Part shown: piece after piece, positions 61,201 to 63,892 of the stretch
How the letters are laid out: the number at the start of each line of letters is the position of its first letter
Numbering within the stretch: the first letter of the stretch is position 1
Assembly: GCA_004194705.1 (NCBI GenBank)
Contig: SADC01001192.1
Location: 186,001 to 250,000, forward strand
DNA: 64,000 bases
From: Ditylenchus dipsaci
Taxonomy: Eukaryota > Nematoda > Chromadorea > Rhabditida > Anguinidae
Reading direction: 5' to 3'
Made by a program: the position numbers and the translations under genes
Notes under the pieces: generated by a model
Seen by the model: only the letters and a program-made list of their open reading frames with translations
The model's database searches: none
What the model was told of the DNA's origin: nothing

Positions 61201-63892
61201 TCCAGAAATAATCAAATTTCAAATTTCCGATTTTTGACTTTTTGAACCAACACGGATCAATGTAAATGTGCGAAATTTTGGTCGGAATTTTCGTTTTGAG
61301 TGTGATTAGCACACAATTGCAAATTCGGTCACTATTTCCAAGGTAAGAATACGTTTTAAAATTGGGTAAAACGGAATTTTGCAGCTAATTCTCGTAATTT
61401 TGCAGCTAATTCTCGTAATTTTGCAGCTAATTTTTTTTGCAGCTAATTCTCGTAATTTTGCAGCTAATTCTCGTAATTTTGCAGCAAATTCTTGTAATCT
61501 TGCAGCAAATATGAGTGAATTTTGCGGGAATTCGAATTTCCTAGTCAAATGATGACTTGGATCGCTCAGCATCCCAGCCCGGAGTGGTCAGAAGCCCTGA
61601 AAGTTGGTTTTTTGGGGTTTACTAAAGGGGGGGGGGTAAACTTTTTGCGAAAATTCGATTGGGCGGATCAGAATTCCGGTCCGATCGGCTTAATCGCTCA
61701 GAATTCCGCCCTGAACCACTCCAAACCGTCATAAACTTGAAATTCTGAGCGATTAAGCCGATCGGACCGGAATTCTGATCCGCCCAATCGAATTTTCGCA
61801 AAAAGTTTACCCCCCCCCTTTAGTAAACCCCCAAAAAACCAACTTTCAGGGGCTTCTGACCACTCCGGGCTGGGATGCTGAGCGATCCAAGTCATCATTT
61901 GACTAGGAAATTCGAATTCCCGCAAAATTCACTCATATTTGCTGCAAGATTACAAGAATTTGCTGCAAAATTACGAGAATTAGCTGCAAAATTACGAGAA
62001 TTAGCTGCAAAATTACGAGAATTAGCTGCAAAATTACGAGAATTAGCTGCAAAAAAAATTAGCTGCAAAATTACGAGAATTAGCTGCAAAATTCCGTTTT
62101 ACCCTTTAAAATTACCTTCAACACTTGCTTCCAAGGCGATTTCATTGAATTGAGGTGGTAAAATGTTTTCGTTCACATCTATAAGACTTATTTCCACTGG
62201 ACAAGAGCAATTGAGTGGGGGTGAGCCCTGGTCGAAAACCTACAAATGTTTTTGAGAAGTTTCCGTTGCCTTGAGCGAAAAATCAAAATATTTATACCTG
62301 TACGGAAAAGTTGTAAAATCTGGTTTGTTGATAGTCCAATGGTTTATCGGTGTGTAAAAAGATGCAACCAGTGGCTGAATCAATGCGGAATGGAACTTTA
62401 TTGGATGTTTGTTGGTTGATTGAGTAGTTGAGAAAGGCGTTTTGATGCAAGTCTGCGTCTTGAGCATATATGCAAGCTATTAGGAGGCCATTGGGAGAGT
62501 CTTCTAACAGAGTTGCCTGTAAAATAAAGTTTTTTTTTAAGAATTGATTTTAAACTTAAAAAGTTTAAGAAATCTTAAAGTAATGTAAAACCACCCTAAA
62601 CTTGATGAATAAATCAAAAAAGTTATATAAATACACGGGGATAAACTAACTTTGTGGATGGATGAGCAAAAAGGAGCATTATCATTGACATCCTCCACTT
62701 CTATGGTCACATTGGCAAAAGCAATCTTGGCTGGACTGCCCCTGTCCACTGCCATCACTAGAAGGGTGTATTCGGGGTGTTGTTCTCTATCCACTGACTT
62801 TCCAACCGCAAAATACCTAATTTGTAGCATTTTTATTTAGTTAAACATCACAAATTACCCACCTGTGTCCGGGTCTACAGACACCAGCTCCGACGCCTCC
62901 ATAGCCAGTCTGTATTCCACTTTTCCATTCTTAGGGCCTATATCTTGGTCGGTGGCTCGAAGAATTAGCAGTTCCTGGCCTGCTACATTGTTCTCAGATA
63001 TTTTGAGGAAATATGCTGGCTAAAAATATAAATTGTTGTTATTCTTAAACATTTCAAAACCGGTATCCAACCTGTTCAAACGCTGGAGTGTGCATATTAG
63101 CGCCATAAATGCGGATGTTGACCATCTTTTTAGCAGCTTTTGAGAGGGATGAGTTGAGCGCCATATCCCTGACCACAACTTCCAGGGACTGTTCCCAGAA
63201 CTCAGAGCTCTTGTCCGCCTTCTGTTGTAATAGTTCAGTGAGTGGTCGTCTAATGGACAGATGGCCAGAGTAGAGGTGGATGTTGAAGTAAGAGTTGGTG
63301 GTCAGACTATACTGCACCAAGCCATTGTAGCCAAGATCTTCGTCGTTGGTTGTGATCTGGCCGATTTCCTAGAATAAAAAATTAAAGGTTGCCGATGTTT
63401 CTTGAATGATGACTTTTTTCTCCGCTAGTGATTTCCTACGTTTTTAAATTTGGAACAGCTCCCTAAGCTTATGTCAGAAATGAATCCACAAGTTTTAGGC
63501 TACATTTCTGGACTAGACCCTCTCCAAAAATACGGACATTAATTTGTGGATTTTCGGGTGCGTAAAGCTTCAGGAGCATTTCAAAATTTGCGAAATGTGG
63601 GCTAATAAACTAAAACTAACTGTTCCAGGTGGATCATCTTCTCGCACCTCCAACATTTCAGGAAAATCTTTAGAAAATGTAGGCGGATGCATGTTCGGAG
63701 CATCACAAGTGTTTATCAGTCCCCATTCTTGGGGACTGAACTTGCAGTGGCATTGATAGTGTTATTTATAACATTTATATGAAGTGTCAATTGTGTGTGA
63801 TGAGATAGAGGCCAGCCCAAGTCCATAGCCAAAACTTTGATAGTCCAGAACTGGCTGCTTGACGGCGGCAACGAACCACCGGAAATACGCAC
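17392..63892 (-). CDS. FAT-like protocadherin, 3' part of gene
   Basis: About 45 exons were recognised on the minus strand, ending at a TGA at 17392-17394. From N to C: cadherin repeats (15 clear DxNDNxP-type calcium motifs and further degenerate ones), a juxtamembrane region, two EGF modules, one laminin G domain, three EGF modules, a transmembrane helix and a ~300-residue tail. This order is that of the FAT family, which mediates very large homophilic or heterophilic contacts and controls planar polarity and growth. Flamingo/CELSR is excluded because there is one membrane helix only, and the catenin-binding tail of classical cadherins is absent. The 5' part is beyond the window. Several exons contain one-base losses and one contains a transposon insertion. 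Confidence 0.93.
17860..18026. mobile_element. pogo-like MITE in a FAT intron
   Basis: CAGTCGACGCTCGATATAAT at the left and ATATCGAGCGTCCACTG at the right are inverted and flanked by TA. Internal copies of TATATCGAGCG are repeated. It lies between the exons at 17803 and 18190. Confidence 0.75.
19323..22338 (-). CDS. FAT-like: EGF and laminin G region
   Basis: Exons: 22338-21959 and 21122-21007 (two EGF modules: [14 protein letters not shown] and [14 protein letters not shown]), 20951-20797, 20752-20538 and 20278-19934 (one laminin G domain: [20 protein letters not shown], then [13 protein letters not shown], closing CD), running into EGFs [12 protein letters not shown] and [18 protein letters not shown] in 19525-19323. 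The joins are in phase, for example [13 protein letters not shown] and ASL|LTFGAKV. The EGF x2 - LamG - EGF x3 layout next to the membrane is typical of FAT1-3/Fat-like proteins. Confidence 0.92.
21171..21699. mobile_element. TACCGTA-like element containing a GTGCAAATCGGA tandem inverted array
   Basis: TACCGTATCTCCTCTAAT at the left and ATTAGAGGAATTACGGCA at the right mark the outer element. Inside, 21240-21330 is a hairpin (CAAGTTACCACT and GGTGGTAACTTG). 21380-21660 holds short repeats of TTTGGTGCAAATCGGAT, first in one orientation and then inverted, with the terminus CCGTTATCGGAAGTACCTC, which resembles the ends of the element at 38408-40860. Confidence 0.65.
22553..23670. mobile_element. 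Fold-back element (AAAGGACCCTGTCTCTTCC ends) split by a nested insertion
   Basis: The left end TTAAAGGACCCTGTCTCTTC and right end GAAGAGACAGGGTCCTTTAA are inverted. The arms include CAATGGTCCCGCGCCAATTC and its inverse. A complete uninterrupted relative lies at 35112-35292 and a diverged one at 48184-48425. A TAGGGTTG-family element (22777-23646) is inserted in its right arm. Confidence 0.8.
22777..23646. mobile_element. TAGGGTTG-family element with GAGCGCTC satellite modules
   Basis: It begins TAGGGTTGTCGAATCGAGCG and ends GAGCGCTCGACAACCCTA, with the exact 8-bp duplication GTAGGAAG at 22769-22776 and 23647-23654. The left arm holds about seven tandem copies of a ~55-base unit with the core TTTCGAGCGCTCGAAA. 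The middle (23110-23500) is unique sequence and the right arm has only three or four short cores. No transposase is seen. Confidence 0.88.
23778..24196 (-). CDS. FAT-like: juxtamembrane region after the last cadherin repeat
   Basis: One exon of 419 bases. It completes the last cadherin-like unit ([28 protein letters not shown]) and continues into a non-cadherin region ([20 protein letters not shown].. VRILSIQNI) like the conserved region found between the last cadherin repeat and the first EGF in FAT and invertebrate cadherins. The next exon, at 22338, opens the EGF region. Confidence 0.85.
24281..25071 (-). CDS. FAT-like cadherin repeats nearest the membrane
   Basis: Exons 25071-24931, 24873-24730, 24684-24496 and 24448-24281. 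They read [20 protein letters not shown], then [20 protein letters not shown] and DENDNAPVF (a full calcium motif), then [18 protein letters not shown], and [20 protein letters not shown]. The introns between them are 46-57 bp, and all four joins are in frame. Confidence 0.9.
25205..25510. repeat. Inverted array of AAAAACGTGGCACTTTTTC repeats
   Basis: GAGAAAAAGTGCCACGTTTT is tandemly repeated at 25240-25280, and the inverse is repeated four times at 25425-25495. The outer ends ATGCTACGTTCTGGAG and CTCCAAAACGTGGCAT also pair. It forms a small fold-back unit with tandem-repeat arms in the long FAT intron. Confidence 0.75.
25590..27400. repeat. ~0.9-kb dispersed repeat with tRNA-like head, split by a later insertion
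   Basis: 25590-26206 plus 27082-27400 form one repeat whose inverted homologue occupies about 39060-39975. The shared landmarks are TTTACAAGTTTGGTGTCAAAATGA-type sequence, GGTCAAACCTTCGCTAGCTA and CCGAAATC. A B-box-like CAAGTTCGATTCCCAG lies at about 25631. The 39-kb copy lacks the element at 26215-27073 and so shows the empty site. Confidence 0.75.
26215..27073. mobile_element. Fold-back hAT-like element with 8-bp duplication CTTTATTG
   Basis: The ends GGCTTGAGTTCAGAATCC and GGATTCTGAACTGCAACC are inverted, and the arms match for over 250 bp each. CTTTATTG flanks it exactly (26207-26214 and 27074-27081). The centre at 26570-26750 repeats the GC-rich stem of the element at 4793-5489. No open frame looks like transposase. 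Confidence 0.9.
27401..28579. other. FAT intron DNA without recognisable coding sequence
   Basis: A B-box-like sequence on the minus strand (CAAGTTCGATTCCTAG, about 27422-27437) sits at the left edge. Short GCTATGTTA repeats occur at 28050-28085. Otherwise I see AT-rich sequence with no convincing gene, splice pattern or inverted repeat. Confidence 0.4.
28581..30095 (+). mobile_element. Merlin-type DNA transposon, decayed
   Basis: The terminal inverted repeats CACCGATTTTTTCAACTTTT (28581) and its near-inverse ending TGAAAAAATTGGTG (30095) enclose transposase-related reading frames. I could not find a clear 8-9-bp target duplication. The size, about 1.5 kb, fits Merlin elements. Confidence 0.85.
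28828..29818 (+). pseudogene. Merlin (IS1016/ISXO2-like) transposase, frameshifted
   Basis: The ATG at 28828 opens [20 protein letters not shown]. Later frames give a Cys pair ([19 protein letters not shown], with a second Cys pair one frame over), then [14 protein letters not shown] with the first catalytic Asp, [10 protein letters not shown] with the second, and [20 protein letters not shown] with the Glu/Asn region of this DDE family. The reading frame changes at least three times (near 28945, 29060-29110 and 29370), so no full protein is made from this copy. The intact 29447-29818 C-terminal part suggests fairly recent decay. Confidence 0.88.
30165..30271. mobile_element. Partial TACCGTA-type element with GGCCGG modules
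   Basis: GGCGGCCCCTTTAATTAGCC, CCTCTAATGAGGCGGCCC and GCCGGCCGGCTAATTAGAGG are imperfect repeats, ending at GGAAATACGGTA. The right terminus matches the TACCGTA family; the left terminus is missing. Confidence 0.55.
30300..30490 (+). pseudogene. Possible captured exon fragment, unidentified
   Basis: The plus strand reads open across [20 protein letters not shown] and [17 protein letters not shown] with a protein-like composition, preceded by TTTACAG (30298-30303). It matches neither the cadherin nor any family I can name. It sits between fold-back sequences, so it may be gene sequence picked up by an element. Evidence is weak. Confidence 0.3.
30508..31026. repeat. Two adjacent fold-back elements in the FAT intron
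   Basis: 30508-30690 pairs ACCATGGTTTTTGCGC with GCGCAAAAACCATGGT. 30693-31026 pairs TTTCTAACTAATTTTGTGGA with TCCACAAAATTAGTTAGAAA, with AACCTTATACGCAAAATGTA in the inner arms. A further copy of the arm CTAACTAATTTTGGTGGATA stands alone at about 30275. Confidence 0.7.
31106..34217 (-). CDS. FAT-like cadherin repeat block (31.1-34.2 kb)
   Basis: Exons: 34217-33974 (DVSDNPPVF), 33823-33442 (DLNDSPPMF), 33394-33207, 33162-32931, 32480-32084 (NANRNAPTF), 31578-31366 (DVNDNAPIF) and 31319-31106 (DVNDNSPLF). Each repeat shows the usual A/D-x-D, LDRE/LDYE and DxNDNxP order. One-base losses break the frame near 33300 (after ANQPS), 33038 (in the A6G4 run) and 31158 (before [12 protein letters not shown]). 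The 6-kb intron on the low side holds the Merlin element and many others. Confidence 0.88.
31660..32045. repeat. Fold-back element in a FAT intron
   Basis: GAAAATTTTCTGGAACTTTT at the left pairs with AAACAAAATTTCCAGAAAAT at the right. Further paired blocks are TTTTTCTAGAT/ATCTAGAAAAA and GTTCTACTCAGA/TCTGAGTAGAAC. A related right half is found at 32700-32905. Confidence 0.65.
32510..32905. repeat. Chimaeric repeat: left half of a TACCGTA MITE joined to another fold-back arm
   Basis: TACCGTAAATACTCTATTAA and the blocks GTGCTCAACCAAAATTT and AAGAAAACGCGAAAAACAG are TACCGTA-family left-half sequence. At about 32690 it changes to sequence resembling the right half of the 31660-32045 element (AAACAAAATTTCCAGAAA). 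The expected right TACGGTA terminus is absent. Confidence 0.55.
34310..38376 (-). CDS. FAT-like cadherin repeat block (34.3-38.4 kb)
   Basis: Exons: 38376-38243 ([20 protein letters not shown]), 37767-37566 (DINDTPPQF), 36719-36173 (DVNDEAPLF), 35095-34739 (DENDNQPVW) and 34647-34310 ([16 protein letters not shown]). One-base losses are visible near 36403 ([11 protein letters not shown]), 35035 and 34990 (before and after [16 protein letters not shown]), 34378 and 34345 ([19 protein letters not shown]). Adding one base at each site restores continuous cadherin homology. Confidence 0.88.
35112..35292. mobile_element. Fold-back element, AAAGGACCCTGTCTCTTCC family, complete
   Basis: It begins TTTAAAGGACCCTGTCTCTT and ends AGAGACAGGGTCCTTTAA. 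It is a short uninterrupted relative of the host element at 22553-23670 and lies just upstream (5', plus-strand right) of the FAT exon ending at 35095. Confidence 0.8.
35300..36090. repeat. Fold-back element (TTCTGCCTTGTTTTTGGATC arms) with nested insertion
   Basis: TTCTGCCTTGTTTTTGGATC at about 35349 pairs with GATCCAAAAACAAGGCAGAA at about 36045. A second arm pair, TAGTCAAAGCAGAAAGTACA and the TGTACTTCCCGCTTTGACT region, lies inside. The element at 35551-36038 is nested in the right part. Confidence 0.7.
35551..36038. mobile_element. hAT-like MITE with 8-bp duplication CTTTTGAT
   Basis: It starts TAGAGACAGAAACAGATCAG and ends TTTTTCTGTCTCTA. CTTTTGAT is present at 35543-35550 and 36039-36046. 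The inside carries repeated CCCTGA words and the palindrome GATCAGGGCCCTGATC near its left end, in the style of the TAGGGTTG family but with different termini. Confidence 0.85.
36720..37373. other. FAT intron with a decayed element, no gene seen
   Basis: 37190-37360 has a CTCTCGATTTTACGCCACC / TAAACCCGAGAGTTGCG arrangement ending GAGAGTCGACTGTA, a probable decayed pogo-like element. The remainder (36750-37180) holds no splice-supported coding sequence that I recognise. Confidence 0.4.
37374..37558. mobile_element. pogo-like MITE with TA duplication
   Basis: CAGTCAAGTCTCGATTTAAC and GTTAAATCGAGACTTGACTG are perfect inverted ends flanked by TA (37372-37373 and 37559-37560). The inside repeats TTCGTTAAATCGA several times. 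Confidence 0.9.
37791..38043. mobile_element. TACCGTA-type MITE, copy with CGGGCCGGCCCG hairpin
   Basis: TACCGTATTTTCTCTATTAA opens it and TTTAATAGAGAAAATACGGT closes it. The family core GTGCTCAACCAAAACCT and GAGCTCGTGGGAGTTAAG is present. A short GGGCCGGCCC palindrome follows the left terminus. Confidence 0.85.
38408..40860. mobile_element. Large fold-back element with TTTGGTGCAAA tandem arms
   Basis: The outer ends GTTCTTTTCCGTTATCGG and CCGATAACGGGAAAGAA are inverted. Next come tandem repeats of TTTTTGGTGCAAATCGAAT (38460-38600) and their inverse (40375-40675, about 18 units). Inside these, a second inverted pair (GTGGCCAAGTTGGTTTTTTG and its near-inverse at 40135-40175) has clear homology to the core of the element at 61364-62104. 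The centre holds an inverted copy of the 25590-27400 dispersed repeat. The flanks are only roughly similar (ACAAAAAAC and AGAAACAAC). Confidence 0.8.
39060..39975 (-). repeat. ~0.9-kb dispersed repeat with tRNA-like head (empty-site copy)
   Basis: Read on the minus strand it starts with a B-box-like CACAGGTTCGACTACCAC and continues TTTACAAGTTTAGTGTCAAA. It then follows the sequence of the split repeat at 25590-27400 to about 39060. The insertion found at 26215-27073 is absent here. Confidence 0.7.
41033..45398 (-). CDS. FAT-like cadherin repeat block (41.0-45.4 kb)
   Basis: Exons: 45398-45123 ([30 protein letters not shown]), 45054-44878 (DTNDLPPVF), 43116-42942, 42895-42593 ([20 protein letters not shown]), 42462-42102 ([27 protein letters not shown]) and 41254-41033 (degenerate NKHQPSF). 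The exon ending at 42942 appears to use a GC donor (ACAAG|GCATCT) joined to a normal AG acceptor. No frameshift is visible in this block. Confidence 0.88.
41360..42005. other. FAT intron with decayed pogo-like and TCGA-rich sequence
   Basis: 41385-41480 is rich in TCGAAA/TCGACT words like the TAGGGTTG family but lacks its ends. 41600-42003 carries the block AGTGTCGTACCATAGGCGGG shared with pogo-like copies elsewhere and ends GGAGTGGACTGTA. No gene seen. Confidence 0.45.
43293..43525 (-). repeat. tRNA-derived repeat interrupted by a MITE
   Basis: On the minus strand TAGGTGGCTCAGTGATAACG looks like an A box and GGTCGAGTTCGATTCCAGC is a B box. Between them, at the base of an anticodon-like region, sits the 142-bp element 43334-43475. 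Without it, the two boxes are spaced as in a tRNA. Confidence 0.6.
43334..43475. mobile_element. TAGGGTTG-family fold-back MITE (GAGCCGAAGGCTC module)
   Basis: It begins TAGGGTTGTCGAGCCGAAGG and ends AAGGGTCGACAACCCTA. The exact 8-bp duplication ATCAGCAC flanks it (43326-43333 and 43476-43483). Its interior repeats CGAGCCGAAGGCTCG about four times. Confidence 0.9.
43648..44663. mobile_element. Fold-back element with GTTGGCGAAATTGCT tandem arms, 9-bp duplication
   Basis: The perfect ends GGTCATAGGTAAATTCGCCA and TGGCGAATTTACCTATGACC are followed by 7-9 tandem copies of a 15-base unit (CAATTTCGCCAACAG) on each side. The arms then continue into longer unique inverted sequence (GAACCATCTCCAGTCCTGCT and its inverse). 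CTGGTATGC is duplicated exactly (43639-43647 and 44664-44672). The 9-bp duplication points to the Mutator superfamily. Confidence 0.92.
45501..46169. mobile_element. Fold-back element with 9-bp duplication CAGCAAAAC
   Basis: ACCCAACTCGTATA and TATACGAGTCGGGT lie near the two ends, and the arms share CAAGGCGAAAGTTTTTAAAA. CAGCAAAAC occurs at 45492-45500 and 46170-46178. A second hairpin (TTTCTTCCTGAATCCG and CGGATTCAGGAAGAAA) and G-run-rich GGTACAATGGAATAG repeats lie inside, together with sequence shared with 26215-27073. Confidence 0.75.
46190..46835. mobile_element. Fold-back element with TTCGCGAAAA / TTTTCGAAAT tandem arms
   Basis: AAAAGTTTTGGCTG at the left pairs with CAGCCAAAAGTTTT at the right. 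The arms are runs of ~22-base units built on ATGGTATTTTTCGCGAAA-like words: about nine on the left (46230-46430) and ten inverted on the right (46565-46790). Confidence 0.75.
47320..47581 (-). CDS. FAT-like divergent cadherin exon
   Basis: This exon reads [20 protein letters not shown] and [20 protein letters not shown], then [20 protein letters not shown] and ends LLLK before GTATTAAT. The F..STGQIRL core and in-phase splice signals support a diverged cadherin repeat. The calcium motifs are weak. The 8.4-kb intron on its 5' side (high coordinates) contains the nested kinase gene. Confidence 0.7.
48030..48135 (+). repeat. tRNA-like repeat (pol III A and B boxes)
   Basis: TGGCGCAGTGGGTAAAGCTC is a good A box and CACGAGTTCGATCCCACC a good B box, 50-60 bases apart. 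The arms around them do not give a clean cloverleaf, so I call this a tRNA-derived repeat, though a degenerate tRNA gene is possible. Confidence 0.55.
48184..48425. mobile_element. Fold-back element related to the 22553 and 35112 elements
   Basis: AAAGGGCCATTGCCACCTGT at the left pairs with GACGGCAATGGCCCTTTAA at the right. The inner arms CTTGGTTTCTAACAAAAC and GTTTTGTTAGAAACCAAG are the same as in the 22553-23670 host element. Confidence 0.8.
49322..49587. mobile_element. TACCGTA-type MITE, inverted copy
   Basis: TACCGTATTTTCTCTATTAA and TTTAATAGAGAAAATGCGGT delimit it. The core is in the opposite orientation to the copy at 37791-38043 (AGATTTTGGTTGAGCAC). AATAAACGCCCC is repeated three times at the left. 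Confidence 0.85.
50672..50830 (-). repeat. tRNA-derived repeat, copy
   Basis: On the minus strand GTTCAGATCTCTCTGGGTGC corresponds to the B-box area, followed by TTTGCGAGTTCGGTATCAAA. The latter aligns with TTTACAAGTTTGGTGTCAAA in the copies near 25660, 39900 and 58260. Confidence 0.55.
51159..51284. mobile_element. TAGGGTTG-family MITE (TTTCCCGGGAAA module)
   Basis: It begins TAAAGTTGGTATATTCCGGG and ends CCGTTTACCAACCCTA, with the exact 8-bp duplication GGCGGAAC (51151-51158 and 51285-51292). The interior is alternating TTTTCCCGGGAAAATT palindromes. At 126 bp it is the smallest of the family seen here. Confidence 0.88.
52874..53754. mobile_element. TAGGGTTG-family element (GGGTAATTACCC module) with a minisatellite inside
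   Basis: It begins TAGGGTTGAGTGATGGGTAA and ends AGAATTACCCAACCCTA. GATTTTAC is duplicated exactly (52866-52873 and 53755-53762). The arms repeat CGGGTAATTACCCGG and GGAGAAATACT. The interior includes a B-box-like AAGGTTCGACTCCCAGC and the minisatellite at 53390-53665. Confidence 0.9.
53390..53665. repeat. ~21-base minisatellite (GGTTTGGGTACCATCCAGGT)
   Basis: About 13 tandem, imperfect copies of a 20-21-base unit with the core GGGTA.TATCCAG.TGGTTT. It lies wholly inside the 52874-53754 element. Confidence 0.85.
53999..55494 (+). CDS. CSNK1A1-like: Casein kinase 1, alpha-like
   Basis: Nine exons (53999-54166, 54213-54254, 54305-54514, 54562-54713, 54757-54782, 54988-55051, 55096-55165, 55211-55366, 55417-55494) join in phase to 966 bases, giving 321 residues plus stop. 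This serine/threonine kinase acts in Wnt, Hedgehog and clock pathways in animals. Key parts: glycine loop GNGSFGDIY (residues ~29-37), ATP lysine in [20 protein letters not shown], catalytic [18 protein letters not shown], and the CK1 signatures [20 protein letters not shown] and [20 protein letters not shown]. Residue 2 of the usual DFG motif is Tyr. I chose the ATG at 53999 because it matches the family N-terminus. Seven of the eight introns are 43-50 bp; one is 205 bp. The tail after the kinase domain is very short, closer to CK1 alpha than delta/epsilon. It lies antisense in a FAT intron. Confidence 0.95.
55553..55558 (+). terminator. Polyadenylation signal AATAAA of the kinase gene
   Basis: AATAAA lies 58 bases after the TGA stop, followed by a TTGTTTGTT-rich stretch, a normal layout for an animal 3' end. 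Confidence 0.65.
55932..63892 (-). CDS. FAT-like cadherin repeat block (55.9-63.9 kb)
   Basis: Exons: 63892-63621, 63368-63072 (degenerate [10 protein letters not shown]), 63019-62863, 62816-62651 (DVNDNAPF), 62516-62298, 62239-62116 ([11 protein letters not shown]), 59381-59053 (NQNDRAPTF), 59004-58869, 57960-56993 (DVNDNAPIF), 56934-56569, 56461-56190 (NKHAPTF) and 56142-55932. Frames break by single bases near 63720, 57568, 56835 and 56625. The exon 57960-56993 also contains a 271-bp transposon at 57035-57305. The 5' end of the gene lies beyond 64000. Confidence 0.88.
57035..57305. mobile_element. 271-bp MITE inserted in a FAT coding exon, 9-bp duplication
   Basis: GGCGCTATCGGAGAATCTGT and ACAGATTCTCCGATAGCGCC are perfect inverted ends, and the arms continue through TCCCCCTGTTG blocks. 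CAAAAAGTC is duplicated exactly (57026-57034 and 57306-57314). Removing the element joins ELVIDFL to [11 protein letters not shown] on the minus strand, followed by a normal donor, so the insertion lies in coding sequence. Read through, the element brings an in-frame stop. Confidence 0.92.
58022..58737. mobile_element. hAT-like element (CAGGGCTGGGTACGGGCC ends)
   Basis: The left end is CAGAACTGGGCACGGGCC and the right end GGCCCGTACCCAGCCCTG. GTTTTAAG (58014-58021) and TTTTTAAG (58738-58745) form an 8-bp duplication with one change. CCGGCCCGG words are repeated near the left end. A tRNA-like repeat (58205-58345) is nested in it. Confidence 0.82.
58205..58345 (+). repeat. tRNA-derived repeat, copy
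   Basis: CTCAGGTTCGAATCCCAGTG is a strong B box, followed by ATTTACAAGTTTGGTGTCAA and GGCTCTTGGCTATCTAACAA, the body shared with copies near 25660, 39850 and 50750. Confidence 0.65.
59720..59885. repeat. Degenerate ~20-base minisatellite (GATCCACCCTCAATGGTTCA)
   Basis: About eight imperfect units of GATCCACTCTCAATGGTTCA. An inverted fragment with related words (GAACCATTGAGGTTGGATCA) occurs at 44020-44080 inside another fold-back element. Confidence 0.7.
60534..60655. mobile_element. Short TACCGTA-type MITE
   Basis: TACCGTATTCTCTCTAATTA and TTAGAGAGAATACTGTA are inverted ends, and GCGCCCGGGGCGC is the inner palindrome. It is half the size of the other family members and lacks their GTGCTCAACC core. 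Confidence 0.75.
61364..62104. mobile_element. Fold-back element with GCAGCTAATTCTCGTAATTTT arms, 9-bp duplication
   Basis: The ends GGGTAAAACGGAATTTTGCA and TGCAAAATTCCGTTTTACCC are perfect. Tandem ~20-base units follow (about seven on each side). TTTAAAATT flanks it (61355-61363 and 62105-62113). The inner arms (61540-61900) form a near-perfect 160-bp inverted repeat homologous to the core of the 38408-40860 element. It starts 11 bases inside the intron from the donor of the FAT exon 62116-62239. Confidence 0.92.

Noticed and set aside
17392..63892. Flamingo/CELSR or classical (CadN-type) cadherin instead of FAT
   Set aside because: There is a single membrane helix and no GPCR domain, and no beta-catenin binding motif in the tail. 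EGF x2, LamG, EGF x3 fits FAT better.
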